Shown: piece after piece, positions 47,271 to 59,485 of the stretch
Layout: each line of letters starts with the position of its first letter
How positions within the stretch are numbered: position 1 is the first letter of the stretch
Assembly: GCA_020205615.1 (NCBI GenBank)
Contig: CM035170.1
Coordinates: 33,294,123 to 33,358,122 of the forward strand
Reading direction: 5' to 3'
Source: Panax quinquefolius
Lineage: Eukaryota > Streptophyta > Magnoliopsida > Apiales > Araliaceae
DNA: 64,000 bases
Position numbers and translations under genes: made by a program
Notes under the pieces: generated by a model
The model's input: the letters and a program-made list of their open reading frames with translations, nothing else
Databases searched by the model: none
What the model was told of the DNA's origin: nothing

Positions 47271-47275
47271 AGTAC
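47271..47275. repeat. Target-site duplication of the 1.39-kb solo LTR (AGTAC), right
   Basis: Identical to 45876-45880. Confidence 0.92.
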
Positions 47276-48132
47276 ATGACACGCAGAATGTATGGGGACC
47301 AATTTCGATTGGCAGTTCAATTACTCCGACTGAATTCCGGCGGGCTCCATCAAAAGCTTTGATAACCGTATGGCTGCTTCGGATTCGGTTGAGATTGACA
47401 TTCATCTTCAACAAGGTAGCGTATGGACAAATATTTAGAGATGAACCTCCATCTATCAAGACTCCAGCTAGCATGTATCCGGAGGACAAAACCGCAATGT
47501 ACAAAGGCTTGCAATAACTGGTCCCTTCGGGCGGTATGTCGTCATCAGTGAAGGATATCACATTGTTGTTAAAAATGTGATCAACCAAATGTTGAAATAT
47601 TTCCACATCCACTAATTTTGGTAGATAGTCTTCTTCTAAAACCTTCAGTAAGATCTTTGGTGATCCTCGGAAGTCAAGACCAAGTCCAGAATTGAAATTA
47701 GGCGTGGAGCTTCTTTTAAGCTTAAAACTACATTGGCTTCGTTATGACCCATAGTGCGGAGGAATTTTTCAATCTTCTCCATGGGTATTTTCCCCTTTGA
47801 TTTGATGGTAGACTTCATCACCCGTTGGGGAAGATACCGTGGATTTTTCTTCGACACTGCAACAGTTGTATGCGAGGTGGATCCTTCACCTTCTCCATAA
47901 TTTCATGGAACTTTGTTTAAGCTGAAAATAGGATATTTTGCTCTGCATGGTAAGTTGATTGGCTCGGAGAGGCCACTTTCAAAGGATCGTTGCTTCCTCT
48001 TAGTTGAATTCCTGGTATTATGAGTGGTTTGCTAGTCCCATCAGTTTCCGTGGATATAACTGCCACCAATCCCTTCCATTTAGTTGGACAAGTATTCTTA
48101 CTTTCACACATCACAGTATCATCGTCTGCTAG
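47271..48132 (-). pseudogene. Tat protease, N-terminal part, and gag-pro linker
   Basis: 47268-47612 has FTDDDIPPEG, KPLYIAVLSSGYMLAGVLIDGGSSLNICP (the aspartic protease active-site loop, DGGSS in place of DTGAS), and IELPIEIGPHTFCV. Upstream, 47645-47857 has GKIPMEKIEKFLRTM and DLVLTSEDHQR, and 47917-48114 is a linker in the gag frame. Frames differ between these pieces, so at least two shifts have accumulated. Confidence 0.85.
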
Positions 48133-48900
48133 TTACAGGACACCACTGTCAATTAGGTTCTGGATAAGGTGGCGGAGTGCCCAGCATTCTTTTGTGCTGT
48201 GACCGCGAGAATGGGAGTGATATTGACATACTCCATCAAAATTGAACCGTACTGAACGGGGATTAATTAGAGGAAGAAGGGAAGTGATTCTTCCTTCATT
48301 GATTAGTATATGCAGGATTTCCTCCATAGGTTGGCCCAGGTATGTAAATTCCCTTCTATTGGCAAAATCCCGACGAGCTTTGGAATTTGCTCTCTTTGTC
48401 ACTTTGTCCTCCAGTGTTTCATTTTCTGAAGGTGACGAGGAAATATTCATGATAAGAGGAAGGAGACTAGCATGCTCCTGGCTGACTAATTAGCGTGTCA
48501 CTTAATGCTGATAGGTCACAAGTTCTGCCAATTTTTCAATCTGCTTGCATAGAGATTTTATCTTACGTTCCATTGCGAACTGGAATTTGGCATAATCCCA
48601 TTTGTCAACACCGTCTTTGGTGGTCTAAGATGACTCGCTGTTGAAATTAGAACGCTGTTCATTGCTCCAATTAATCATGTTGACCTCTTCTTCTTTGTAT
48701 TGAGGAAGATGATTGTCTTGTACGTGAGGTTGATTGGGTTTGGTAACCACGATCTCACCGTTGTCTATCAGATCTTGGATATTGTGTTTCAAGGCCCAAC
48801 AATCCTGAGTATCATGTCCAGGTGCCCCAACATGATAAGCACATTTTTGAGCAGCATTAAAACCCCGTCCATTAGGTCTGGATGGTGGAAGAAGATGCAT
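48133..48900 (-). pseudogene. Tat gag C-terminal region with two related C/H motifs
   Basis: Two successive frames in the same register each carry a C-x2-H-x7-H-x4-C type motif followed by an IQDLID helix: CAYHVGAPGHDTQDCWALKH (48625-48900, ending VNMINWSN) and CQYHSHSRGHSTKECWALRH (48133-48450, ending LIDSGVL). Such motifs replace the classical zinc knuckle in Tat/Ogre gag-pro. The pair looks like an internal duplication. Stops separate the two. Confidence 0.85.
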
Positions 48901-49005
48901 AATTTTCTTCTGCGTTGTCAGAAGAGTGAGAATATTCTCGAGTTAGTGTGTGAACACTCGAGGGCTTTTGACTTCTTCGCCTTTTGGCATTGGAGGGTTT
49001 GTAGA

Positions 49006-49990
49006 CTATGCTTGAAAGGGAGTGTAACTTCTCCTCTGGATAAGCATGTTATGATTGCCTTTTTGGCCCTGTAGTATCAAGGAAACATCTTCCTCTTTCT
49101 TTTTATGGACCCTCCGGGGGTTATTTCCATAATTTTTGGATTGGATGTGCTCAGCAACAGCTTTAAGGGCAGCTAGGTCTTGAATCTTTCCTGACTTTAA
49201 TCCCATCTCAGCCATCTCCCCGTGTTTGATCATTTCAGAAAATGGTTTACCGATGCTGGCTAAGACTCTTTCATAGAAAAGAGCTTCTTGTATGTCTATG
49301 AAAGTCATGACCATTTCTGATGCTATCATGGAAGGAATAACTTGAGCAGCAAGGCGCCTCCACCTTTGAGCATATTCTCTGAAAGACGCGTTAGACTATT
49401 TCTTGACCTTGGTAATCTTATACCGGTCAGGAACCATCTGAGATTGGAAGCTATATTGCGTGAGGAAGGCGTGTGCTAGCTCTTCCCAGCTATGGATCTT
49501 TGAGTTGTCTAATCTGGTATACCACGAACGGGCTTTTCCAGTTAGACTCTTCTGGAACAGCTGCATCCTGAGCTTCTCATCCTCTGCATAAGATCTGAGT
49601 TCTCTAATAAACACCTTCAAATGTGTGTAAGGATCTCCTAACCTATCGTATTTTTCGAAGTTAAGAGTCTTAAACTTTTTTGGATAATGAACACCAGGGA
49701 ATATACACAGGTCAACATATGAAACACTCCCGTGTGCTCCAATTCCTTTGATAGCACGAAGGGTTTCTTCCATCTGAAGGACTTTTTTTTCTGATATCAC
49801 CGGTGCGAGATGTGTGGCATCATGAATTCTGTTGGTCGTATCCAACTGCAGTTCAGGTATAGTAATGGATTCAGCATGTATGGGTATCTTTGGACCCTAA
49901 GTAGACTGGTGTAGTTCTTTAAGCAGAACAGCCAAATCTGTAATTTGTTTGCTTAATCCGTCGAATTCTTTTCATGAAATCGGATTAAGG
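49006..49990 (-). pseudogene. Tat gag, capsid region
   Basis: One frame holds the retrotransposon gag core: IHAESITIPELQ near 49870, YPKKFKTLNFEKYDRLGDP, HLKVFIRELRSYAEDEKLRMQLFQ, LTGKARSWYTRLDNSKIHSW, ending at a TAG at 49396-49398. It reopens as FREYAQRWRRLAAQ, then TFIDIQEALFYERVLASIGKPF and GLKSGKIQDLAAL. A further TAG lies at 49897-49899. Upstream a coil-like stretch (LSKQITDLAVLLKEL) is readable. The register is shared with the two C/H motif frames downstream, so most damage here is point stops. Confidence 0.9.
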
Positions 49991-50751
49991 TCGGTCAATT
50001 CGTCGATGATGACATGATTGACTATAGGCTTGCAACCTTTTTGGATTTTGACCGGGTAGTAGGTCCGATTGTTTCCCTGCGAAAGACTTGCATAGTTTAG
50101 TTTTTAGGGAATGTGTAAAAAATAACATGCTATGTGATGTGTCCGTTTTAGGAATTTTATCCTGCAAAACGGATGTCAGCTGTTTGTAATACAAGATAAC
50201 ATGTTTGAATGTGTATACATTTCTTCATATTTCTCATTACATGGAGATGAATATGGACTGAAATTACAAGTAATTGATTTTACAAGTAATTTAAAGTGAG
50301 AAAGCATGAAGATACTTTCCTCCATGTTGGGTTTATCAAAGGCTAACCTATCTTAGGTTACTCTCGCGGCTTTTTGGCATGAAGGTTCCCAAATCATCGC
50401 AATTTACTCAACGGGAAATTAATCTGGTCTTTCAACTGGAGCGAATTTAGGTGGTGCCTTTCCTGAGCCTCGTTGGAATTAGTTTTCCTACGAGTCCAGT
50501 AATGAAACACCGACAGGATAGCGTCCTTGTGGAGGGACCACACAACATACATTCACATACATCGCGTCTCACCATATGGAAATGATAACATGTGCGAAGC
50601 ACTAATATTACAAACAGATATGGTGCGAAGCATTAAGTACAATAAAGGTATGCATTCATACACATTCATCATAAATGTAAATGCAACATCCACATGCAAG
50701 CAGATAATAGTTTTGAAAAGTTTGAAATAGCGGCTTAAGTCCTCTTACTGG
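49991..50751 (-). other. Tat 5' leader
   Basis: Between primer site and gag on the element strand. No clear frame was found. At least three direct repeats of an 'ACATxGTGCGAAGCAxTAA' theme lie at 50590-50640. Some Ogre elements carry an extra ORF here; none was recognised. Confidence 0.6.
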
Positions 50752-50771
50752 AGTCCCCAGCAGAGTCGCCA
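50752..50771 (-). other. Tat primer-binding site
   Basis: The plus strand is AGTCCCCAGCAGAGTCGCCA. The minus strand, TGGCGACTCTGCTGGGGACT, begins 2 bases after the LTR end. This site is characteristic of Tat/Ogre elements, where it has been assigned to tRNA-Arg (from memory). Confidence 0.88.
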
Positions 50772-50773
50772 CC

Positions 50774-51821
50774 TGTCGACGTCAGGATTTTTATTTGTCC
50801 CTTTTCGTTACTTGTTCTTTAGTGTTCTCATATTAGGTGAGATTTGTTTGAAAAAACAAGTGAAAAAGGTCCGACATGTATAATGTCGATGATGGACTGT
50901 TAAGAGTCGCCAGTTGGTTTTTTAAATGGTTGTACCAACACAATCGAGAAAATGTTTGCACATTGACTCAATTGATGTGACATCGCTAAACTGAATTGAT
51001 TGAAACCGAGATTCATTAGGGTCCGGGGACTTGATTATGCGGAGGGAAGGTGTTAGGCACCCCCCGAAATCCGTGTTACCACGGTGACCGCCACTTTTCA
51101 AGAAACTGTTATCTAAATGTGTGTATATGTGGGTCAATGTGCTGTTTATTTGGAAGTGGTGCGAGGCCTCGTTCGCACCTATATACAAAGGGTTTGAATT
51201 TATGTGAAAATTTAAATTTTAGCAAGATATGGCAGTGACGTTTTATAAAAGAGGTTTTTCAAACCCTTATGCTCAATAGTAATTGAGACCTTTTACACTT
51301 CAATTTTTATTAAGTGTTCGGCTTGATTGCATTTATTTTAGAGATGTGAAGCATCTATAAAAAAATAATGTACAAAATAATGCCGACTTCCTCGTGGGTA
51401 TGGAAACCATCTGAGGAAATTCAGACACCGTAGATAAATTTACAAGCTGCTTAAAGCTGAAAAATGTCCATCACGGGAATCGAATCTAGATCCAATAGAC
51501 TGAATCTATGATCACATGATTCCTAGGCTTACATGATGCCGCAATTTGTATGAAAACAGTAAGCAGGTATATATATAAATAAGCTATAAATATATATATA
51601 CAGACATGATCAGCCACCACGAAGCACCTCCATGGGGGATCAGAAAATATAAATAAAGTTGTAGAAGCCATCAACCGCCACGGAGGAAACTCCAGGCGGG
51701 ACGAAACGTAAATAAAGCAGGAAAAGCGATCAACTACCACGAAGTAAACTCCAGGCAGGAAGAAACGTAAAGAAAGCTCTAAAAGCGATCAACCACCACG
51801 AAGTAAACTCCAGGTGGGACG

Positions 51822-51877
<56 letters not shown>

Positions 51878-51948
51878 TTATATATATGAATTGTTGTCGA
51901 ACTTTGTTCGATGAGCACAATTTTACATTAGATGCGTTTATATCGCTT

Positions 51949-52007
<59 letters not shown>

Positions 52008-52146
52008 CACGTAAATGCTAGGATATAAAATTCGGGCTCATCGAACAAAGTCATAATATACGTTAATATATATAAGTATATATATATAAAGCGATAAATA
52101 CTCAGGACACAAGTCTAGGCTCATCGAACAAAGTTTGATATTACGG

Positions 52147-52183
<37 letters not shown>

Positions 52184-53528
52184 CGTATAAACGCTCTGCA
52201 TCAAGTTTAGGCTCAATTGAGGCATAACTCAATAATGTTAGTCCATATATATATATATATAAATATATATGTATATATACAAACTGAAATAAAACCACGG
52301 ACCGAAGTCCGGGCAAACACATGCAACACGACTCTCAATGTGCAGAAGGGTGTGTGCAAAGATGAAGAGAAAGGCTTTAAAGTATGTGAGAAGGCTTACA
52401 GTGGGCTGTCAAAGAAGACTTCTATATCTTTAAAGGGATGAATAATTGGCTCCCGCTGGTACAAAAGTAGCTATATGTGAGCTCACAAGTGTTTAAAATG
52501 AGAAAGCACTCAGTATAGAGAGAGTACATAGCAAATTTGACAAGGCTTCTTCGCATTTTTTCTCTTAGAAATGGCCACGCCAAGCCCTCTATTTATAGAG
52601 GGGGGAGCCGCAGGTGTTCCTAAGGCTACCCGAGTTGCCGCAAGCTTCGCGGGTCGCGTCATCTCGCAGTACGTGCACATAGGCACTATAATGTCCGCTC
52701 GAACTTTCAGAATTACAATTTGGGCATCCGACTGAGGTATGTAAGACCTATTTCAGACCACCGTTGTTGAGAGTTACGCAATGGAAAGGGATTAGAGGTT
52801 GTACGAAGTCAGGAAGATGGGACGGTGCCCTCCGGTCTTCAAGTTTCAAATTCTATCCGTTACCCTACGTAATAGTCACTCGGGATTGGTTTTCCTTGAT
52901 TCTTGTTGGACATTGTTGTGTAGAAATGTATGTATGAAATGCTGAGACGATGTGATGTGGCGTCAAAATGGCAAGATGACGACTTTGCCCCTCACAGGGG
53001 TTATCGCTGATTTGGGCTGGTAAAACAGATGTTGCTTAGGGTTATCGCTGAGATTGGACTACTGCAAGTGTTGAAAGTCCTCAGTGTCATCTCTAAGGTG
53101 TGAATGTCTTCCCGGTGTTATTTCTGGGTCTTGTATTGAGTGCCTCGGTGTGAGTGCCGAGGTTGAAACTGATTGTATGCATTTAAAACAAGCATTTCTG
53201 GGGTTATTGCCGGAACTGCATTCCTTGGGGTTATCACCAAGGTTGGTAGCTACTACTCCCAGTGTTGGGACTGAGACTGGATATCTCGGGGTTATCTTTG
53301 AGATTAATCGGTCTACTCCGGTGAGAATTTTCGGTATTGGAACTTTATGCCTCGGGGTTATCTCCGAGGTTTGGAACTGTTACTCCCGGTGTGTGTTCCG
53401 GGGTTGAGACCAAACTTCTGGTAGTATCTGGACTAGATGTGAGCTTTCTTCCAGGGTTATCTCTGAAAGACGGATCTGCCCTCCTACAATGTCAGTGACA
53501 GGTGTGCAGAAAATTTTGAGTGTCTACA
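50774..53528 (-). repeat. 5' LTR of the Tat element
   Basis: 2755-bp partner of 9169-11763. TA tracts are at 51826-51876, 51953-52006, 52150-52180 and 52243-52278. The palindromic TATA region is at 52585-52602. The hairpin array is at 53143-53369. TA tract lengths and positions differ from the other LTR. Confidence 0.92.
53143..53369. repeat. Hairpin array, second copy
   Basis: 53143-53162 CCTCGG/CCGAGG; 53196-53215 TTCTGG/CCGGAA (wobble); 53223-53242 CCTTGG/CCAAGG; 53257-53270 TCCCA/TGGGA; 53283-53304 ATCTC/GAGAT plus two wobble pairs; 53350-53369 CCTCGG/CCGAGG. It has the same order as 11381-11606. Confidence 0.8.
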
Positions 53529-54056
53529 GTTCATACGATATTCGTATTATACGTTGTAATAATCTTCGTACTATACTCGTATAATAAATAGTATTACACT
53601 CGTATTTCTTACACATAATAACCCTAATTATTATACGAAATCATTAAATTCTCGGAACTCACTTTTCTTAACCCTTAGGTTTTAAGTCTGTAGGCAAAAA
53701 CTTCATTTTTGCCATAACTGAAATATTATTGAATATTCCATTACCTCTTAGAATTCTATCATTACGCGTTTCTCAGAAATTCAAACTCAATCTCCGAATA
53801 GAAACGAATGAATAGTGCCTATTTCATCTTTTTCCCCGAAAATATTTTTGTTCTCGAAAATATTTTATTTTCGTCTTGAAAATTCTTTTTCGTTCAATCT
53901 AGCTCGTAACCAAAATCCTCCTGACTTATAATCATCCTAGGTTCTAGAACGATTAATAAACACATAGCACATAATATTATTAATAAAAATTCCTTTTATT
54001 GATAACTAATTCTTTAAACTTAAATTCTGGACAACCTGAATTTTTGGGTCGTCACA
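53529..54056 (-). mobile_element. Outer Tekay-like LTR, proximal end
   Basis: Reverse complement of 39979-40510. It ends TTTTTGGGTCGTCACA at 54056, so the LTR start on the minus strand is TGTGACGACCC. Together with 8543-9168 and 1-2317 it forms one LTR split by the Tat and Athila-like insertions. The first five bases are the right copy of the Tat target duplication. Confidence 0.87.
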
Positions 54057-54642
54057 ATATATAAGCTCACAAGTGTTTAAAATGAGAAAGCACTCAGTTT
54101 ATAGTGTGTACAAAGCAAATTGGATAGGGCTTCCTCGCCTTTTCTCTATCAAAATGGCTGCCCCAAGCCCTCTATTTATAGAGGGGGGAGCTGCAGGTGT
54201 ACCTACGGCAGCCGCGGATGCACCTGCGGCTGCCCGGGGTGCCCCAGGTTCCACGGGTCATGTCGTCTCAAAATACGTGCACGCATACAACGTGATGTCA
54301 GCTCGAACTTTCAGAACTTCAATTCGGGCATCCGATCGAGGTGTATAAGACGTTTTACGACATGCTGTTGTCGAGTGCTACACAATGACATGGGATTAGA
54401 GGTTGTACGAAGTCAGGAAGATGGGACCATGCCCTATGTCTTCAAGCTTTAAATTCTATTCGGTGTGCTATCTTGTGCAGTAGTCACTCGGGATCGGTGC
54501 TCTTTGGTTCTTGTAGGACATTGCTGTGTAGAATGTATGTATGTTGTTGTTGAGACGGCGCGATGTGGGATTGGGATGGTAAAATAACGGTCCTGTCCTT
54601 CACCGGGGTTATCTCCGATTTGAGCTGTTTTAGCGGTTATTG

Positions 54643-55093
54643 CTCAGGGTTATCTCTGAGATTGGACTGCTACAGGTGTTGACCGTCCTCAGTGTTATTT
54701 CTAAGATGTGCCTGACTTCCCGGGGTTATCTCCAGACTTGGTAGATGAGTGCCTCAGAGCTTTTTCCGAGTGTTTGAAGCTGTTTGCATAGGTTTGAAAC
54801 AAACAAGCATTTCTGGGGTTATCTCCGGAACTGCAACTGTATGCCTCAAGGTTATCTCTAAGGTTAACACTGTCTTTCCCGGTGTTGTTTTTGGGGCTGT
54901 GACTGAGTATCCCGGGGTTATCTCCGAGATGAAACGGTCTTCTCTGGTGTGATTTTCAGTATTTGAACTGCACTCCTCGGGGTTATCTCCGAGGTTGAAA
55001 CTGAAACTCCCAGTGTTATTTTCGGGACTGAGGTTAAAACTTCCGGTGGTATTTCCCGATCCGATTTGGATATCTCGTGGTTATCTCCAAGAG
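54643..55093. repeat. Hairpin array, third copy (expanded)
   Basis: 54643-54660 CTCAG/CTGAG; 54811-54830 TTCTGG/CCGGAA; 54844-54863 CCTCAA/CTAAGG (imperfect); 54909-54930 ATCcCG/CGAGAT; 54975-54994 CCTCGG/CCGAGG; 55074-55093 CTCGTGG/CCAAGAG. The loop GGTTATCT is constant. Confidence 0.75.
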
Positions 55094-55837
55094 GTGGTAT
55101 CTGCATATCCGTGGTTGTTTTGAGTGAAGCGAAATGCCTTCCGTGGTTATCTTTGAAAGACGATTCTGCCCTCCTACAATGTTAGTAACATGTATGCAGA
55201 AAATTTCGAGTGTCTACAGATGCCCTTCTTTATAATATTTATGCAATGCAATGGCATGGACATGATAAAGAATCCTAGACACTTGAAAAGTAACAAGATA
55301 ATCATGATGCAATGTACAACAACATGATGCAAATGTATGTGGTTTGTTGGATTGTTCACCAACATTATGGGATGATTGCCGGCTCCCCTTTACTTTTACC
55401 GGGATCAGATGTATCTCTCATGTACAAGAGACTCTGTGAGGATGCATTTGATCTGTTGAGGATGTGTATAACATATTCCATCATCGGTCCTCCCCGATGA
55501 GGATGCTCTGTTAGAGTTACTGCCAATAATCTGTGTTGTCAAGATTGCATGAACCTCGCTGACATGTACATCAACGGATAAAATCCTTGCTGGGGATAAA
55601 TGCCAAGGCTGCTTGACCTTTGTTAACATGTGCATCAACTGATGAAATCATCGGATGGCTTCCGACGCTTCGATGGGTTTAACTAGCATCGGTTGAAGTT
55701 ACGTCAAGGTTGATATGTGCATATGTGGATGAAATCATTGGATGGCTTCCGATGCTTCATTGGATTTACTTGCCAACGGCTGAAGTGATGTCAAGGTTAC
55801 TTGACCTTCGTTGACATGTGCATCAACGGATGAAAAT

Positions 55838-55937
55838 GCGTGATACCCTCGCCGGGGAATCTATATTTGGATAGATGAATATGCGTGATACCCCCGCCGG
55901 GGAATCCGTATTTGTACAGATGAACATGCGTGATACC
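55838..55937. repeat. 45-bp tandem repeat
   Basis: GCGTGATACC starts units at 55838, 55883 and 55928. Each complete unit has the core CGCCGGGGAATC. The third unit is cut after GATACC by the LTR at 55938. Confidence 0.88.
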
Positions 55938-56944
55938 TGTGAGACCCCAAATTTTATGAACTGAAAGTATTCAATTTTCTTATAATTATTCTATTTAGTA
56001 AATGGTTAAATTGATAAAAGATTAAAGTTAAGGGTGATATGTGAATTTATTTTAAAAGTAAGCAAGTTGTCATAAAATAATCGGTGATAAAAGTACAGTA
56101 ATACGCGTGGTTGCATAGTAGCACACGGTATTGATTATTGATGCTTACATAAGAAGTCACTCACTTATACTCAATTATTGCTATAGTAATTGCTGCATCA
56201 TATCACTCATATTATTGATTCAATTATTATCACAGTATCATCTGCATAATATGATATATTATTAAATCAATAATTGAGACGACAAAGTTATTCATATTAT
56301 TATTTGCAATATTGACAATGTCTAGAAGTTCTGTCAAGGAGAAGTTAGATAATCTAATTGTGCGCTAATAGGGAGAAATCCTTATCGGAAAGCCCCCTCT
56401 TTCCTGGGAACGACCTAGTTGTTAAATATTGTGAATTATAATATTAATGATGAATACGTTCGTGTTAATTAAAGATGAAATTGATAGTTCCATTGTGTGG
56501 GAATTATTAGTGTTAGTGGAAATAGATATTTATTTCAATAATAATTGATGTCTGGAAGTTATATTGACCAATCAAGTAATTAACCGGACAAATTAGCAAT
56601 TAATTGCTATTAATTCACATGCTTATAACTATGAGTTCACATGTGTGTACTATTGATTCACATGATTTACTATTAGGGGAGTTGGTGCAAGATTGATAAT
56701 ACTTGCATGACTAAATTAAAAATTGAGGTATAGATGAAGGTATTATACTATAACTAATTTTTTCACATGTTTAGAACTATTGAGTCACATGATTTACTAT
56801 TGATTCACATGATTTTCTATTAGGGGAGGTGGTGCAAGTTTGATAATACTTGCAGGACAAAATTAAAAATGAAGAAAAAGAGGGAGGTATTATACTGTAA
56901 TATTTCGAACCCCAAAATGTGCAATTATCGAAACTATATTTTTC

Positions 56945-56952
56945 TATAAATA
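56945..56952 (+). promoter_or_regulatory. TATA box of the 3.5-kb LTR
   Basis: TATAAATA followed by a GA-rich stretch at 57005-57055. The matching sites are 60820-60827 and 62665-62672 in the other copies. Confidence 0.7.
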
Positions 56953-57959
56953 GAAGCTCATTCTTCTTTCATTCTCACCAATTCACTAAGTCTCAAAAAG
57001 CAATTATAGAGATAGAAGCTATAGAGAGAGAGCTATAGAGAGAAAGAAGAAGAGTAGTCTGCTACTTCACTACTCCAGTATCCAGTCTTCTTCTGAGGTA
57101 AGGGTTATTATTTTTATATTCTAAAGAGATATTATTTTTTGTATTTTTATGAATATTATTATCGTTCAATATTCATTATATTTGAAAGGAATATTATTTT
57201 CGTTCAACCATTGTAAGTAAGGGGTTTTTGCCAGGGGAAGTTTCGTAATTTTTCCGACCCTCAAAAATTTTAGAAATATTTGAAATGATAATTTGATGCG
57301 TTTTCTAGATTGTGTCCAAAAATGACGATTTTTGGATGTATAGATTAGGAGTTATGAATTTTATGGGAAAAGACTATTTTAAAAGTAAACCCTTATAACT
57401 CCTTGTGGTTAACTCCAAAATTGGTGAAATTTTTATTGGGAGTACATGTATATATCAGAAATATACCCTGTAAATTTCAGAATTTTTGGACAAAAGTACA
57501 GTTTATGATAAATGTCTAAATATTCGGCAGTTTTGGCCAAATGAAAAATAGTAAATGAATATTAAAACTTTTGAGAAAAATATATGTTCAATATGGGACT
57601 ATATTCTACTAAATCCCAGAAAAGAAATATTTTTGGGACTGATTTGGTATTTTTCATGAAAATAAACTAGTTATGAGTAAATAAATTAAATATGTTGTGT
57701 GAAGTAACAGAATTAGAAAATAGGATTTAATGGCTTGGGAATCCTATATAAGGTATATGCAGATTTTTGATGAGGGTTTTGGTTATTGGTGATGAAATCT
57801 TATGAGTTTAGCAATTTTGGATAATTAAATGCATTAATTAGTAAAGTGTAAATAATTAAAATAAATTATTTATAAGTTTAAGAAATGATTAAAATATTGT
57901 TATAATATTAATAATATTAGATTATGAGATTATTAAGTGATTGATAACATTTGGATATT

Positions 57960-58170
57960 ATTACCGGAATACTATTCATGAGTTACTATTTACGGGTTAT
58001 TATTCACTCTAGTATTATTTACTCAGGTATTCGGGGAACTTTTCGTGCCGTGGTACTATTCACGAGTTACTATTCACCCAGTTACTATTCACTCTAGTAT
58101 TATTCACTCGGGTATTCGGGGCACTTATCATGCCGAGATACTATTCACAAGTTACTATTCATGGGTAATT
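57960..58170. repeat. Degenerate ACTATTCAC minisatellite
   Basis: Around ten copies of a 10-14-bp theme (GAGTTACTATTCAC, CTAGTATTATTCAC, CTCGGGTATTCGGGG). A shorter version recurs at 63610-63690 in the third copy. Confidence 0.75.
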
Positions 58171-58386
58171 ATTTACCCGAAAAATATATTTCTTTTCTGT
58201 CCAAATTATTTTTGAGACATGAATATTATTATTGAATTTTATTCCACAAAATAGTATCATGTTGACAATTTGGATATTTTTAAACTTTGGATAAATTTAA
58301 AGTCTTTAATATTTATCCTTGATTTCGTTTGATTAATGCTTATATCATTGTCATCATCTTCATGCTTATATTGTGATGAAAGTCAT

Positions 58387-58602
58387 CTTTAGCTTACGTG
58401 CATAGATGTACTGTTGATTATTGATTTTACAGTTGTATATCTTTGGCTTACGTGCAAAGAAGGACAGTTGATTATTGGTTTTAGAGTTATATATCTTTGG
58501 CTTACGTATAAAGATGAACTATTGATTATTGGTTTTAGAGTTGTATATCTTTGGCTTACGTGCATGGATGGACTTTTGATTGGTACGATTATGACCATGG
58601 AT
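58387..58602 (+). repeat. 54-bp tandem repeat, about 4 units
   Basis: CTTTxGCTTACGTGCAxAGA recurs at 58387, 58441, 58495 and 58549, exactly 54 bp apart. Because 54 is a multiple of three, it produces spurious repetitive frames on both strands. Confidence 0.9.
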
Positions 58603-59473
58603 CATTCGGTATAATCGTGACCCGTAATGTTATAAATGATGTGGTAAAAGTCCTCAGTGGCCTGTAGTGCATTGATGGATAGTTGTTGGTATGATTATGA
58701 CCATGGATTATTCGGTATAATCATGACCGTAATTGAAAACACGAATATCCTTGGCCCGTAGTGCATGGATAATTCGTGGTCGTGATACTATTAAGTTGAG
58801 TCTCAGCATTATTGGTTTTACAGTTGTATGAACTGTTGATTTACCTGAATATAAATATGAATTGTGAATTTAATTATAATCTGTGGTGGTTCAGGTGAAG
58901 ACAGGTGATGAGAGTTCTCTTTGTCTTGGGTATAACAAAGAACTATTGATGAGTATTACAGGAATGAAACATTAATGATGGACTTTTAATCTAGAGGAGA
59001 TAGTAGACATTATGTTCTACTTGACTCTTCTAATGGATTGCTTATTCCGCTGGAATTAAACTTTATGTTTTTATATTTTATTAGTTTAACACTGTTGAAG
59101 ACTAATGATAATTTATTCTGCATTATCTTAGTCATAATATTTCTTACTGGGCTAGTTGAGTTCACCCTTTTCTTTCATTGTTCTCTTCAGGAAATGAGAA
59201 TATAGCTGGGACGAGTCGGGAAATGGAGTGATGGTCCAGGATAAGTGGCTTTAGTAGTCCTCACTATTTTGTGAATTAGTGTGATAATAATTGTAATGAG
59301 GACTTCATTGAGTGTGGATATTATCTATAAGACAATATTCGTTTTAAAAACTCAGCTATGTTTTGTCGTATTTTTACACGACAGTTGTATAATTAAGTTG
59401 TAGTTGATTTATGTAGTGTGGTATCTGGCGACTCAAGATGGGTGATGTATACCTATTTTGGGGGCGTCACAGT

Positions 59474-59485
59474 TGGTATCAGAGC
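59474..59485 (+). other. Primer-binding site, tRNA-iMet
   Basis: TGGTATCAGAGC, an exact match to the plant initiator-Met site, 2 bases past the LTR end. Confidence 0.92.

Larger units (their letters stand above)
9169..53528 (-). mobile_element. Tat/Ogre-like Ty3/gypsy retrotransposon (host of inner insertions)
   Basis: LTRs at 9169-11763 and 50774-53528 share ends (TGxCGACGTC ... GAGTGTCTACA). The flanking 5-mers GTTCG (9164-9168) and GTTCA (53529-53533) are a target duplication with one mismatch, and the flanks rejoin one LTR of the outer family. On the minus strand the order is 5' LTR, primer-binding site TGGCGACTCTGCTGGGGACT, gag, protease, RT, [RNase H missing], integrase, antisense gene, polypurine tract, 3' LTR. 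The gag-pro-RT-IN order is that of Ty3/gypsy. The primer site, the motif CAYHxGAxGHDTxDCWxLK and the antisense gene point to Tat/Ogre. About 44.4 kb is spanned, of which roughly 28.7 kb is later insertion. Confidence 0.93.
54057..55937 (-). mobile_element. Older Tat-family fragment (LTR end plus 3' region)
   Basis: 54061-55218 aligns to the second half of the Tat LTR (from the CTCACAAGTGTTTAAAATGAG block, through the TATTTATA palindrome and hairpin array, to GAGTGTCTACA). 55219-55937 aligns to the Tat 3' region after 11764, starting with the polypurine-tract complement GATGCCCTTCTTT. It is more diverged than the two main LTRs are from each other. It is cut at 54056 by the outer LTR and at 55938 by another element. 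Confidence 0.88.
55938..59471 (+). repeat. 5' LTR, 3534 bp
   Basis: TGTGAGACCCC ... GCGTCACA. TATAAATA at 56945-56952, then a GAGA-rich leader. A block rich in ACTATTCAC-type motifs is at 57960-58170, and a 54-bp tandem repeat starts at 58387. The first 1.45 kb matches 59816-61283 closely. Confidence 0.9.

Noticed and set aside
51730..52322. Frames rich in IYIYIY
   Set aside because: They are translations of (TA)n microsatellites.
58389..58614. Repetitive frames on both strands
   Set aside because: They arise from a 54-bp tandem repeat whose period is a multiple of three; it lies in an LTR.
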